Source of the DNA: an uncultured Clostridia bacterium
GTDB taxonomy: Bacteria; Bacillota; Clostridia; Oscillospirales; Acutalibacteraceae
Assembly: GCA_937877675.1 (NCBI GenBank)
Contig: CALEIS010000079.1
Coordinates: forward strand, 1-14,756
Reading direction: 5' to 3'
DNA length: 14,756 nucleotides
Shown here: piece after piece, positions 1-6,488 of the stretch
Numbering within the stretch: position 1 is the first letter of the stretch
Layout: every line of letters begins with the position of its first letter
Position numbers and translations under genes: made by a program
The notes under the pieces: model-generated
The model's database searches: none
What the model saw: only the letters and a program-made list of their open reading frames with translations
What the model was told of the DNA's origin: nothing

Positions 1-1
1 C

Positions 2-193
2 GACGTTAAGATGAACCGTATCGTGCTCGACGGCGATCTTCCCAGCCCTGCAAATCCCCCCAAGGGCTGTAAATTCCATACCCGTTGTGCTCAGTGCTTC
101 GAGCGTTGCAAGAACGAAGCGCCCGAATTCAGAGAGTACGAGCCCGGACATTTCGTTGCTTGCCATCTTTATGACAAGCAGGAAAACGAGTAA
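2..193 (+). CDS. Oligopeptide/dipeptide ABC transporter ATP-binding protein, C-terminal fragment
   Basis: The reading frame is open from the left edge to a TAA at 191-193, so only about the last 63 residues are present. They match the C-terminal extension of OppD/OppF/DppD/DppF-type ATPases, which power uptake of peptides at the inner face of the membrane. The diagnostic parts are GDLPSPANPPKGC, the cysteine cluster CKFHTRCAQC, and the closing PGHFVACHL. In this family those cysteines can hold an iron-sulfur cluster; that is family knowledge and is not shown here. The nucleotide-binding domain (Walker A, signature and Walker B) lies off the window, so OppF and DppF cannot be told apart. Third codon positions are G/C-rich, unlike genes to the right of ~640. 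The next gene starts 6 bases downstream, so the two are probably co-transcribed. Confidence 0.85.
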   Translation, partial: DVKMNRIVLDGDLPSPANPPKGCKFHTRCAQCFERCKNEAPEFREYEPGHFVACHLYDKQENE

Positions 194-199
194 GCAAAT

Positions 200-457
200 A
201 TGAGTAAACGCAAGAAAAAAGTATACGACGATGACGACGGAAGAGTAATTTCTTCGATGAACGTCGACGGAATGCCTTGGTACAACGAAAAGAAATCGCT
301 TTTCGGCGGGCCGAAAAAGGAAAAGGAGCAACCGAATAACGAGCTTCCGCTCACAAAACAGGAAACCCGTGCCATGAAGGATGAAAATTTGGAATTACAA
401 AAGCGTTTAATCCGCATGGAAGCAGAAATTGAAGAATTAAGACGCAACAGATACTAA
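200..457 (+). CDS. Small charged protein of unknown function with C-terminal coiled coil
   Basis: This is an 85-residue protein that I do not recognise by name. The N-terminus is very basic then acidic (MSKRKKKVYDDDDGRVI). A stretch reading SSMNVDGMPWYN follows, and this looks like the conserved core of a small Clostridia family of unknown role. The second half (about residues 50-85) is rich in Glu, Lys, Arg and Leu with heptad-like spacing, which suggests a short coiled coil. There is no signal peptide or membrane segment, so it is probably cytosolic. It sits 6 bases after the transporter ATPase and 16 bases before the U32 fragment, all on one strand, which suggests an operon. No strong Shine-Dalgarno site is visible before the ATG, so translational coupling to the upstream gene is plausible. 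Function is unknown. Confidence 0.7.
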   Translation: MSKRKKKVYDDDDGRVISSMNVDGMPWYNEKKSLFGGPKKEKEQPNNELPLTKQETRAMKDENLELQKRLIRMEAEIEELRRNRY

Positions 458-473
458 ATCAGGAGATAGAAAT

Positions 474-635
474 ATGATTTTTTCTCAGAGAAAGCCGGAG
501 ATTTTAGCTCCGGCAGGCTCTGTAGAGAGTTTAAGAGGCGCTATTGCTGCCGGCGCAGATGCTGTTTATATTGGCGGAAGAGATTATAGTTTGAGGGCAA
601 ATGCTAAGAATTTTTCTAATGAAGAAAGCATATAA
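474..635 (+). pseudogene. Peptidase U32-family protein, truncated to its N-terminus
   Basis: The 53-residue product begins with the U32 signature: KPEILAPAGS at residues 7-16, then AAGADAVYIGG, then RANAKNF. U32 proteins include collagenase-like peptidases and the tRNA/rRNA hydroxylation factors (TrhP and RlhA types), and are normally about 400 residues or more. Homology holds through NFSNEE (to about base 626), where family members continue with a helix. Here the frame reads two more codons and stops at 633-635. An AGGAGA ribosome site sits just before the ATG at 474, so the start is real and the 3' end is missing. Past ~640 the sequence belongs to an opposing gene of different base composition. 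The gene was probably cut by a rearrangement or an assembly join rather than by a point mutation. Confidence 0.8.
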
Positions 636-884
636 GAAAAGCAAGGCAGTTGAACCGATTACCCAAAGCCAAAAAACAGTTGCATTTGCAAATAATGGTT
701 CATAAAGCATACCGTCAAATTTTGCAATAAACTGGTCAGCAGGTAAAGCCAAGTCTGCAGCTGTTGGAATTATGTATTTATACTGGTCCCAGCTCATAAT
801 AAAAGTCATCCACAAGCCATAAATGATTGCGATAATACCCCACATAACTGTATAGATTTTCATCATTTTTTTGTTATCTGTCAT
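531..884 (-). CDS. Small membrane protein, C-terminus replaced at a junction
   Basis: The frame from ATG 884 gives 117 codons, but only about the first 85-90 residues look native. The start is fixed by a GGAGGG ribosome site six bases upstream. An earlier in-frame start near 1016 would overlap the neighbouring gene and a terminator, so I reject it. There are two hydrophobic segments, at about residues 9-30 (IYTVMWGIIAIIYGLWM) and 69-89 (VFWLWVIGSTALLFLYAFF), joined by a polar loop. From about residue 90 the frame reads the antisense of the U32 fragment (through ...ISSANINSICAG to the stop at 531-533), so the native C-terminus is lost. I do not recognise the family. It has its own promoter-like site (905-933) just past the terminator of the upstream gene. 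Confidence 0.55.
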   Translation of the reverse strand: MTDNKKMMKIYTVMWGIIAIIYGLWMTFIMSWDQYKYIIPTAADLALPADQFIAKFDGMLYEPLFANATVFWLWVIGSTALLFLYAFFIRKILSICPQTIISSANINSICAGSNSAS

Positions 885-904
885 ATCAATCCCTCCATGA
901 AACA

Positions 905-933
905 ATTGTAGCACTAAATTGTTATAAAAGCAA
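905..933 (-). promoter_or_regulatory. Sigma-A type promoter for the small membrane protein
   Basis: On the minus strand TTGCTT (933-928) and TACAAT (910-905) are separated by 17 bases. They lie about 20 bases upstream of the ATG at 884 and directly after the terminator at 941-961. This fits an independent transcript. Confidence 0.6.
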
Positions 934-934
934 T

Positions 935-961
935 AAAAAAGGACTACCGATTTGGTAGTCC
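935..961 (-). terminator. Rho-independent terminator after the CD1247-type gene
   Basis: A perfect 8-bp stem GGACTACC/GGTAGTCC with a 5-base loop is followed on the minus strand by six T (940-935). It lies about 20 bases past the stop of the 983-1405 gene. A-rich flanking on the other side could give weak termination in the plus direction too. Confidence 0.85.
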
Positions 962-982
962 TAAAAAATTTATGAATATGAA

Positions 983-1405
983 TTATTCTTCGTCTTCGCA
1001 ACAGTCGCAATCGCATTCACAATCGAATTCGAGAGTTTCGCCACAGTTTGGACATTCAGCCTCACCATCAAGAATGATTTCTTCGTCGAAGTAAATCACT
1101 TCACCACAGTTTGGGCATTCAACTTCATACATATCTTCGTCGCAATCGCAACAATCGTCACAATCACAGTCACAATCATCACATTCGTCATAGAAGATTT
1201 CTTCGAGTTCTGCAAGGTCTTCATCAACTTCATCAAGCTGCTGTGTAACAAGACCCATTTCGTCATCAAGGTCACTTACTGTAAGTGCGATGTCATCGAG
1301 AACATCAAGAACTGCGTTGATAACTTTAGTTTCTTTAGCATCTTTATCAAAATCAAGACCTTCAACAAGACCCTTGAGATAAGCTACTTTTTCTGTAATT
1401 GTCAT
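983..1405 (-). CDS. CD1247-type Cys/Asp-rich protein with two zinc-ribbon-like CPNC motifs
   Basis: This 140-residue acidic protein begins MTITEKVAYLKGL, which matches the N-terminal domain of the uncharacterised CD1247-type family of Clostridia. Residues 1-70 are helical and acidic, with a likely coiled coil. Residues 75-92 are a run of alternating Cys and Asp (DECDDCDCDCDDCCDCDED). Two CPNCGE motifs follow at about 97 and 118, looking like halves of a zinc ribbon. The tail is again Cys/Asp/Glu (ECDCDCCEDEE). The start at 1405 is chosen because GGAGGA lies just upstream; the longer frame from 1420 would place that ribosome site inside the gene. It lies 15 bases after efp and ends at a clear terminator, so it is probably the last gene of the efp transcript. 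Metal binding is likely, but function is unknown. Confidence 0.85.
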   Translation of the reverse strand: MTITEKVAYLKGLVEGLDFDKDAKETKVINAVLDVLDDIALTVSDLDDEMGLVTQQLDEVDEDLAELEEIFYDECDDCDCDCDDCCDCDEDMYEVECPNCGEVIYFDEEIILDGEAECPNCGETLEFDCECDCDCCEDEE

Positions 1406-1420
1406 TTTGGTTTCCTCCAA

Positions 1421-1978
1421 TTATGCTCTTGACATATACTCGCCTGTACGAGTATCAATGTTAATCATTTCACCTTCGTTAATGAAAAGTGGAACCTTAA
1501 CTTCAGCACCTGTTTCAAGTGTAGCAGGTTTTGTAGCGTTAGTTGCTGTGTTACCTGCAAAGCCAGGGTCAGTCTGTGTAACCTGAAGAGTTACGAATGT
1601 TGGTGGTTCAACACCAAAAACATTGCCTTTGTATGAAAGAATTTTACAAACCATGTTTTCCTTAACAAACTTAAAGTTGTCGCCAAGGTCTGAAGCATTT
1701 ACAGGAACCATGTCGTATGTTTCCTGGTCCATGAAGTAGTAGAGACCACCATCGCTGTAAGAATATTCCATATCTCTTCTTTCAATTACAGCTGTTGGAT
1801 ACTTTTCAGTTGGGTTGAATGTTCTTTCAACAACACCACCTGAAATAACGTTCTTAATTTTTGCTCTTACGAAAGCAGCGCCCTTACCAGGTTTAACATG
1901 CTGAAATTCAACGATTTGGAAAACGTTGCCATCCATTTCAAATGTTACGCCGTTTCTGAAATCACCTGCTGATACCAT
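1421..1978 (-). CDS. efp: Translation elongation factor P
   Basis: This is a 185-residue EF-P, close to the usual 185-190. EF-P enters the ribosomal E site and relieves stalling at consecutive prolines. The N-terminal KOW-like domain carries HVKPGKGAAF, with Lys32 at the tip of the loop that contacts the P-site tRNA. In other species the equivalent lysine is modified (beta-lysine in E. coli, 5-aminopentanol in Bacillus). The PGKG context resembles the Bacillus type, but no modifying enzyme is encoded here. Two OB-fold domains follow, and the C-terminus (GEMINIDTRTGEYMSR) is the classic EF-P ending. A GGAGGT site lies 9 bases upstream of the ATG and a good promoter sits at 2017-2045. The CD1247-type gene follows 15 bases later. 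Confidence 0.97.
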   Translation of the reverse strand: MVSAGDFRNGVTFEMDGNVFQIVEFQHVKPGKGAAFVRAKIKNVISGGVVERTFNPTEKYPTAVIERRDMEYSYSDGGLYYFMDQETYDMVPVNASDLGDNFKFVKENMVCKILSYKGNVFGVEPPTFVTLQVTQTDPGFAGNTATNATKPATLETGAEVKVPLFINEGEMINIDTRTGEYMSRA

Positions 1979-2016
1979 AGGTAATATACCTCCGTTTTGT
2001 TTTTATTCACTATAAA

Positions 2017-2045
2017 ATAATACAATAAAATTTATTGCATTTCAA
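2017..2045 (-). promoter_or_regulatory. Promoter for efp
   Basis: On the minus strand TTGAAA (2045-2040) and TATTAT (2022-2017) are 17 bases apart, about 40 bases before the efp start. The site lies between the DUF4015-type gene and efp, and no hairpin terminator is seen there. efp may therefore be read both from this promoter and from upstream read-through. Confidence 0.65.
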
Positions 2046-2059
2046 GTCTTTTTGTAAAA

Positions 2060-3196
2060 TCAAGGAATAATTATATAACTTTCTGCCTTACTTGAGGATA
2101 ATTTTTTGTAAAAATCAGTGTTTTCGGCTTGAATTTTTACTGTTGGCACGATTTTCATAGTAGAAAAGTTGTTTGCAGCTTTTCCATTTAAAACAATGTA
2201 ATTATTCTCAATGAAGCTGACAAAATCACCCGTTGAAGGTTGTTGGAGTGTTGGTGAGCACATATGGGCAGGAGTATCAAAAAGAGTTCCACCCCATTTT
2301 TCAGTATCACCAGTTTCTATACCTTCAAAAGGAGTGCCTAAAATTACTGGTCTGCCTTTTGCAGAATCAACAACATTACCTAAAAATTCCATAAGAACAA
2401 GGCTTCGGTTTAATGTTGTGTCGTCCTGAGTGTAAACTGGGATAGCACCATCACGTGAAACAGGAAATTGGACTGAATCAAGATAAATACAGTCTGCACC
2501 AGTTTTTACTACCTCTGCCACAACCTTGTTGAGATAGGATGTAGCTTTACTATTAGTTGGGTCAAGCCACACCTTGCCATTATTTATTGCTGAGTCATCA
2601 AGCCAAATTTTTGTCTTTTCAACATCTTCATAGACATAAGCATTTAATCGTTGTGGAGCAACGGAATCCTCAAAACAGAAAATTCTTGCAACTATGATAA
2701 AGCCTTCACTTTTAATCTTATTGATTATAGTTTGGTTGATTTCATTATATTGTGTGTCACCATTATAGGAAATAAGCTTTGAATTATATGTCAAAACACC
2801 TTCTTGGGTTTTAAAATCTAACATAATAGCATTAAATCCATTTTCTGCAGCAGATTTTAATGCTGCGTCAAAGTCGGCAGTGTCATCAAGTATGGAATTT
2901 TCAAGATAAATTGCTCTTAAAGAATTGAGAGAATCAACTGTAACAACGGATGGAGATTCAGTTGAATTTTCATTAGGTAATGGACGAGTAGAAAGGTTAT
3001 AACACACCTTTACAACAATGAAAGTGGATACAAAAAGGCAACACAAAGCAACGCAGAACAAAATAAGTTTTGTGCGTTCTCTCTTTTTTGTTCGTCGGCT
3101 TTCGTGAATTGGTCGTTCACCACGACGAGAAGGATATTTTTTTGAAAATCCATAATATCCCTTTAATCTGCGAGGGGAATCTGTGTTTCTTGCCAT
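2060..3196 (-). CDS. Membrane-anchored DUF4015-type putative glycoside hydrolase
   Basis: This is a 378-residue protein. Residues 1-42 are strongly basic (cytosolic), 43-66 form one membrane helix (LILFCVALCCLFVSTFIVV), and residues 67-90 are a polar linker rich in Ser, Thr and Pro. A TIM-barrel domain follows from about 92 to the end, on the outside of the membrane. Landmarks of the DUF4015/GHL10-like family are FNAIMLDFKTQEGVLTY at 121-137, KVWLDPTN at 208-215 and DCIYLDSVQFP at 235-245. The last corresponds to the FDYxRFP segment of the family and keeps its Asp240, though Gln stands where Arg is usual. The family is presumed to act on cell-wall or surface polysaccharide, with no firm substrate. 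It starts 12 bases after rnfA, so it belongs to the Rnf-like operon. The ribosome site (AAGGA) is modest. Confidence 0.82.
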   Translation of the reverse strand: MARNTDSPRRLKGYYGFSKKYPSRRGERPIHESRRTKKRERTKLILFCVALCCLFVSTFIVVKVCYNLSTRPLPNENSTESPSVVTVDSLNSLRAIYLENSILDDTADFDAALKSAAENGFNAIMLDFKTQEGVLTYNSKLISYNGDTQYNEINQTIINKIKSEGFIIVARIFCFEDSVAPQRLNAYVYEDVEKTKIWLDDSAINNGKVWLDPTNSKATSYLNKVVAEVVKTGADCIYLDSVQFPVSRDGAIPVYTQDDTTLNRSLVLMEFLGNVVDSAKGRPVILGTPFEGIETGDTEKWGGTLFDTPAHMCSPTLQQPSTGDFVSFIENNYIVLNGKAANNFSTMKIVPTVKIQAENTDFYKKLSSSKAESYIIIP

Positions 3197-3208
3197 AGTA
3201 ATAAATCC

Positions 3209-3802
3209 TTAAATAAAAATTGATGTGCCCGAAATTCCAGTAAATGCCATTGATAAGAGGGCAGTGTAGATGAAAATTGCAGGTGTTCCTTTAAAAAATT
3301 GTGGAATTGACTTGTTCATATCAAGTCTTTTAAGTCCTGTGTTAATAAGCAGAACAGCAATAATGTATGCAAGTCCTGCACCAAGTCCAACACCAATTGC
3401 CTCAACCACAGAAAAAACTGAATGATAGTTAATAAGTGGCATTGCAAGAACCAATGTGTTGAAAGCAGCAATACCAATTCTGCGAATAGTACGAGGAGTA
3501 ACTTTTCCAATAATTAGAAAAATGATAAGTGTAATAAGATAAATTCCTACAAGCACTACAACATACAAAAGAGTATGAAGAATGTTGTTTAATTCTCTGA
3601 CATATGGAATAGTGTCGAGAAAAACACAAATCGCAGATAAACTTGTTGAGAAAAATGTAATAAATATTGCCATGGGGAGAAGTTGCCTTGGTTTTGCGCT
3701 CATTCTAATGGCTTCACTTATACCATAACCACCATTAAAAATGAGATTTTGGAAGAGCATGGTATATAAGGAGGCAGAAATAAGATTAAGAATTATACTC
3801 AT
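3209..3802 (-). CDS. rnfA: RnfA/NqrE-like membrane subunit lacking the cluster cysteines
   Basis: This 197-residue protein has about six membrane helices and aligns by eye with RnfA/NqrE (usually about 190-200). Recognisable parts are the N-terminal ISA..., VEAIGVGLGAGLAY at about 132-145, and the C-terminal FKGTPAIFIYTALLSMAFTG. In working Rnf/Nqr complexes two cysteines here (GICPFLG and TTNC regions) join two in RnfE/NqrD to bind a [2Fe-2S] cluster in the membrane. Here the matching stretches read NGGYGIS (about 23-29) and NTLVLAMPL (about 115-123). The whole protein has one Cys (59), which lies elsewhere. The start at 3802 overlaps the rnfE stop by four bases (ATGA), with GGAGG 9 bases upstream. 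Electron transfer through the normal route looks impossible, so the symbol denotes homology only. Confidence 0.85.
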   Translation of the reverse strand: MSIILNLISASLYTMLFQNLIFNGGYGISEAIRMSAKPRQLLPMAIFITFFSTSLSAICVFLDTIPYVRELNNILHTLLYVVVLVGIYLITLIIFLIIGKVTPRTIRRIGIAAFNTLVLAMPLINYHSVFSVVEAIGVGLGAGLAYIIAVLLINTGLKRLDMNKSIPQFFKGTPAIFIYTALLSMAFTGISGTSIFI

Positions 3803-4722
3803 TTGTCTTCGCCTCCATTATTTTGACTTTTGTATTCCTCAAGGTCGGAAAGAATCTCAGAAAACTCGTCAAGATATGTGCGTTCAGTACCTTCTGTAGT
3901 AAGGGTTGTGAACTCACGAGTTTCTTGTATCTCAACAGGCTTTGGAGTTTCTTCAACTTTTTGCTTTAGCTTTTTGAGTTTTTTCTTTCTTTCACGTACA
4001 GTTGGAGAACTTTCGTCACTGTCTTCATAAGGATTGAATTCATCATTCATAAGTTCCTTGATAGGGGCATGGAGTGAACGTCTGATTTCTGATGTGTCAA
4101 AGGACTTATCAGGGGAAGCATTAGGATATCTTTTATTTACATAGGCTTTTAATATTGCAGCTAAGAATCCAATGAGCAGAAGTCCACCAAAAGGCATTAA
4201 GAATGCAGGGATTTTTACAGGAACATTAAGTGGAATATCCCAGATTGTTCCGTAACCTAAAATTTCTCTCAATAAACCTAAAACAAGTGCAACAACACCA
4301 TAGCTTAATGAGGAAGAAACCGCATCAATAAAACTGTTTTTCACATTATTTTTAACAGCAACTCGTTCACAGTGAAGAGCGATAAGGGAGTTAACTGTCA
4401 TCAAAGGTAAGAAAACACCGATAATTGCAGATGCTTTTGGGAAAAATCTTTCTGTAAGATACATAATTGAGAAAACGACGGATGCACCAAAGATAACATA
4501 GAGGGCAACACGCCAATATCTTTTAACATTTTTTAATAAAAGTGATGCCAATACTTCACAAACTATCATTTCCACAGCAGTAACACACGCTAAAAACAAT
4601 GCTGCTTTCAAAGAACGAGCAATCGCAATAACAACACAAAGACCAATTGCTTCAAAAAGCAAAGGATTTTTAATGATGGCACTGTTACGAATTTGCTTTA
4701 ATACGCTGGATTTCTCACTCAT
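3799..4722 (-). CDS. rnfE: RnfE/NqrD-like membrane subunit with long charged C-terminal tail
   Basis: This is a 307-residue protein. Residues 1-197 are the RnfE/NqrD membrane domain: KNPLLFEAIGLC, then IGVFLPLMTVNS, then NSFIDAVSSSLSYG and LGLLREILG. Of the two cysteines the family uses for the shared [2Fe-2S] cluster, the first is present (Cys29) and the second is Ser112. Residues 198-307 are a hydrophilic extension that normal RnfE (about 200-230 residues) lacks, with a basic run (RERKKKLKKLKQK) between acidic stretches and a Glu/Asp-rich end. The start at 4722 follows AGGAGGTGA by 8 bases; the frame could begin at a GTG nine bases earlier, but the ribosome site covers it. It overlaps the upstream rnfD-like gene by 8 bases and rnfA by 4, so the three are translationally coupled. 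Confidence 0.85.
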   Translation of the reverse strand: MSEKSSVLKQIRNSAIIKNPLLFEAIGLCVVIAIARSLKAALFLACVTAVEMIVCEVLASLLLKNVKRYWRVALYVIFGASVVFSIMYLTERFFPKASAIIGVFLPLMTVNSLIALHCERVAVKNNVKNSFIDAVSSSLSYGVVALVLGLLREILGYGTIWDIPLNVPVKIPAFLMPFGGLLLIGFLAAILKAYVNKRYPNASPDKSFDTSEIRRSLHAPIKELMNDEFNPYEDSDESSPTVRERKKKLKKLKQKVEETPKPVEIQETREFTTLTTEGTERTYLDEFSEILSDLEEYKSQNNGGEDK

Positions 4723-5869
4723 CAAGGTCACCTCCTGTTACAAAAGGTGATTCTAGGTCGTTTACAGCGTTTTCTTCTGAAACAACGGATTCAAGACTTT
4801 CACTTTCAGGATTTGGTTGGGACGGTGAGTTTTCATCAGTACTTTCAATTTCCTTGTCTTTTTCACCGATTTGAACGTCTGGAATTTCGTTGAGAATTTC
4901 ATCAGGAACAACAGTGATAACCTCAATTTCAGTATAAGGCTCATTTTCCTTGATTTTTTGTTTTTCTTTACGAGTATAAGGAAGTTTATCGAAAAGGTCG
5001 GATATACTGCAAGAGATAAGAATACCGAAACCTACACTTTCCTCAATAGGACTGACATAACGGATAGTCATACAGATTACACCGCTAACAAATCCCCAAA
5101 CTATTTTACCCAATAATTTTTCAGGCATATTGTTTGGTGCAGATATAAAGAAAACTGCACAGAAAAAGAGCATACCAGAACATAGTTCCATAATCACAGA
5201 GATGAATCGACCGGTTGCAACTCTTGGGAATAAAATTGCCATAAGACACACAGCAAGAATAAAAGTGATTGTAGAAATAGCGTCCTTAGGACGACGGATT
5301 ACAACTAAGAGGAATGAACCTATAAGTGCAAGGATACAACCAGTACCCAAAGCAGATGGCACATTACCAACAAGTGCTTCTGTAACAGCGATTATATTAT
5401 CATCAATGGAAATTCCTAAAGAGAGCATTTTGCTCAATGAGTAGCTATGGGATGAATAGTTAAATAATAACTCAGGCCAACAAAGTGTTGCAAAACAAAT
5501 TGAAGCAACTGCAGGGGCAAAAGGTGTTTTATCGAGAGTGCCAAAAGGTAAAACGCATACACTCATGGCAAAAACTGCAGTTATAACTGTCATCCACCAA
5601 GGTGCTGTTGGTGGTAAAAGTAAAGCTACGGAAACACCTACTATAAAAGGAGAAGAATTCTTAAAAGTAGCTGTTGCTTTAAAAAGGAATTTACCTAAAA
5701 ACAGTAAAATGGCACAAGTAACCACAGAGATTGCAACAGTAACAATCGCAGAAACTCCGTGAATAAAAATAGCCACAACAAGAGGGACGCAAAGCATAAG
5801 AGAAAAATCTACTAATGCTGAGCGTGTTTTAGGCTCTATTGAATTTTGAGGTGTTGTTGTGTTTGTCAA
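4715..5869 (-). CDS. rnfD: RnfD/NqrB-like membrane subunit lacking the FMN-threonine motif
   Basis: This is a 384-residue protein. RnfD/NqrB features are the multi-helix membrane domain (about 20-290), ALLLPPTAPWWM at 82-93, TPFAPA at 115-120 (family NPFNPA), and EALVGNVPSALGTG at 164-177 (family LFLGNxxGSLGET). Between the last two, normal members carry the SGAT motif whose Thr binds FMN covalently. Here the stretch reads HSYSLSKMLS (141-150) and has no threonine. Residues ~297-384 form an acidic, Ser/Pro-rich cytosolic tail not usual in RnfD. Translation seems to begin at a TTG (5869) seven bases after GAGGG; no ATG or GTG is suitably placed upstream. It is the first gene of the operon and is divergent from the mecA-like gene. 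No rnfC precedes it and no rnfG follows. Confidence 0.83.
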   Translation of the reverse strand: MTNTTTPQNSIEPKTRSALVDFSLMLCVPLVVAIFIHGVSAIVTVAISVVTCAILLFLGKFLFKATATFKNSSPFIVGVSVALLLPPTAPWWMTVITAVFAMSVCVLPFGTLDKTPFAPAVASICFATLCWPELLFNYSSHSYSLSKMLSLGISIDDNIIAVTEALVGNVPSALGTGCILALIGSFLLVVIRRPKDAISTITFILAVCLMAILFPRVATGRFISVIMELCSGMLFFCAVFFISAPNNMPEKLLGKIVWGFVSGVICMTIRYVSPIEESVGFGILISCSISDLFDKLPYTRKEKQKIKENEPYTEIEVITVVPDEILNEIPDVQIGEKDKEIESTDENSPSQPNPESESLESVVSEENAVNDLESPFVTGGDLDE

Positions 5870-5901
5870 AACACATCCCTCACATTTCCATTATTTATTT
5901 A

Positions 5902-5930
5902 TTGCACACTGCAAGTCCTTGTAATATGAT
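5902..5930 (+). promoter_or_regulatory. Promoter for the mecA-like gene, with overlapping inverted repeat
   Basis: TTGCAC (5902-5907) and TATGAT (5925-5930) are exactly 17 bases apart and about 37 bases before the start codon. The -35 box is the left half of an inverted repeat TTGCA-CAC-TGCAA (5902-5914), a possible operator. No convincing promoter is seen for the divergent rnfD-like gene, although TTGCAG on the other strand uses the same repeat. Confidence 0.6.
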
Positions 5931-5966
5931 GAAATGAGAACATTTTTTTGTTTGGGAGGTAGCAGT

Positions 5967-6488
5967 ATGACCTTTGATAAACTGAATGATAATATAATCC
6001 TTGTTGAATTGTCATCGGATGAGATGAGAGAATATAAAATTACATACGAGAATCTTAATAACGACAACAAGGATTCTCAATCAGCAATAAGAAATCTTTT
6101 AGATTCTGTCGATAAAAGAAAAAGAATTGACAAAGGAGAAAAAGTAATTGTAGAAGCATTACCCATCGAAAACGGTGGATGCTTTTTCATTTTTACATTT
6201 ACTCCATCGGTAAAGAAGAAATATAAAATCAAAAAATCAGAAGGCACAACTTTCTTTCATATGGGAAATATGAACAATCTGCTTGATTTTATAAATGTTG
6301 CGAAAAAAACTTTTGAAAACGAGACATCTGTTACTGTTTACAAAATGAATGAAGAATTTTTCATATCAACAAACGGAAACCACGACCTGAACAATATATT
6401 GTCAGAATTCGGAGAAATTGTTGAAAACATTAATCGAAACAGAATTCTTGAATACGGAGAAAATCAGGGTAGGGTTTATTTACAATAG
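5967..6488 (+). CDS. mecA: MecA-like adaptor protein
   Basis: This is a 173-residue protein. The N-terminus (MTFDKLNDNIILVELSSDEM) and the pattern KITYENL...SAIRNLLDSV follow the MecA N-terminal domain. The later part (about 70-160, GGCFFIFTFTP then MNNLLDFINVAKKTF) follows its C-terminal domain. MecA delivers substrates such as ComK to the ClpC/ClpP protease in Bacillus. This copy is shorter than the ~218 residues of B. subtilis, mainly through a short linker. The start at 5967 is chosen because GGGAGGT lies 6 bases upstream; a longer frame from 5934 has no such site. Its 3' end overlaps the 3' end of rpe by 13 bases on the opposite strand. Substrate in this organism is unknown. Confidence 0.78.
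   Translation: MTFDKLNDNIILVELSSDEMREYKITYENLNNDNKDSQSAIRNLLDSVDKRKRIDKGEKVIVEALPIENGGCFFIFTFTPSVKKKYKIKKSEGTTFFHMGNMNNLLDFINVAKKTFENETSVTVYKMNEEFFISTNGNHDLNNILSEFGEIVENINRNRILEYGENQGRVYLQ

Noticed and set aside
885..1016. N-terminal extension of the small membrane protein
   Set aside because: It would read through the 941-961 terminator and the 3' end of the CD1247-type gene. The ATG at 884 has a strong GGAGGG site and its own promoter.
1130..1200. Short tandem repeat of Cys/Asp codons taken as a possible CRISPR or satellite
   Set aside because: The repetition comes from alternating Cys and Asp codons in a real protein; there are no spaced identical repeats.
5130..5762. Plus-strand frames opposite the rnfD-like gene
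   Set aside because: They are antisense shadows of a gene with clear family motifs, with no ribosome sites.
3209..5869. A standard sodium/proton-pumping Rnf complex
   Set aside because: Cofactor residues are missing, and rnfB, rnfC and rnfG are absent from both ends of the operon.
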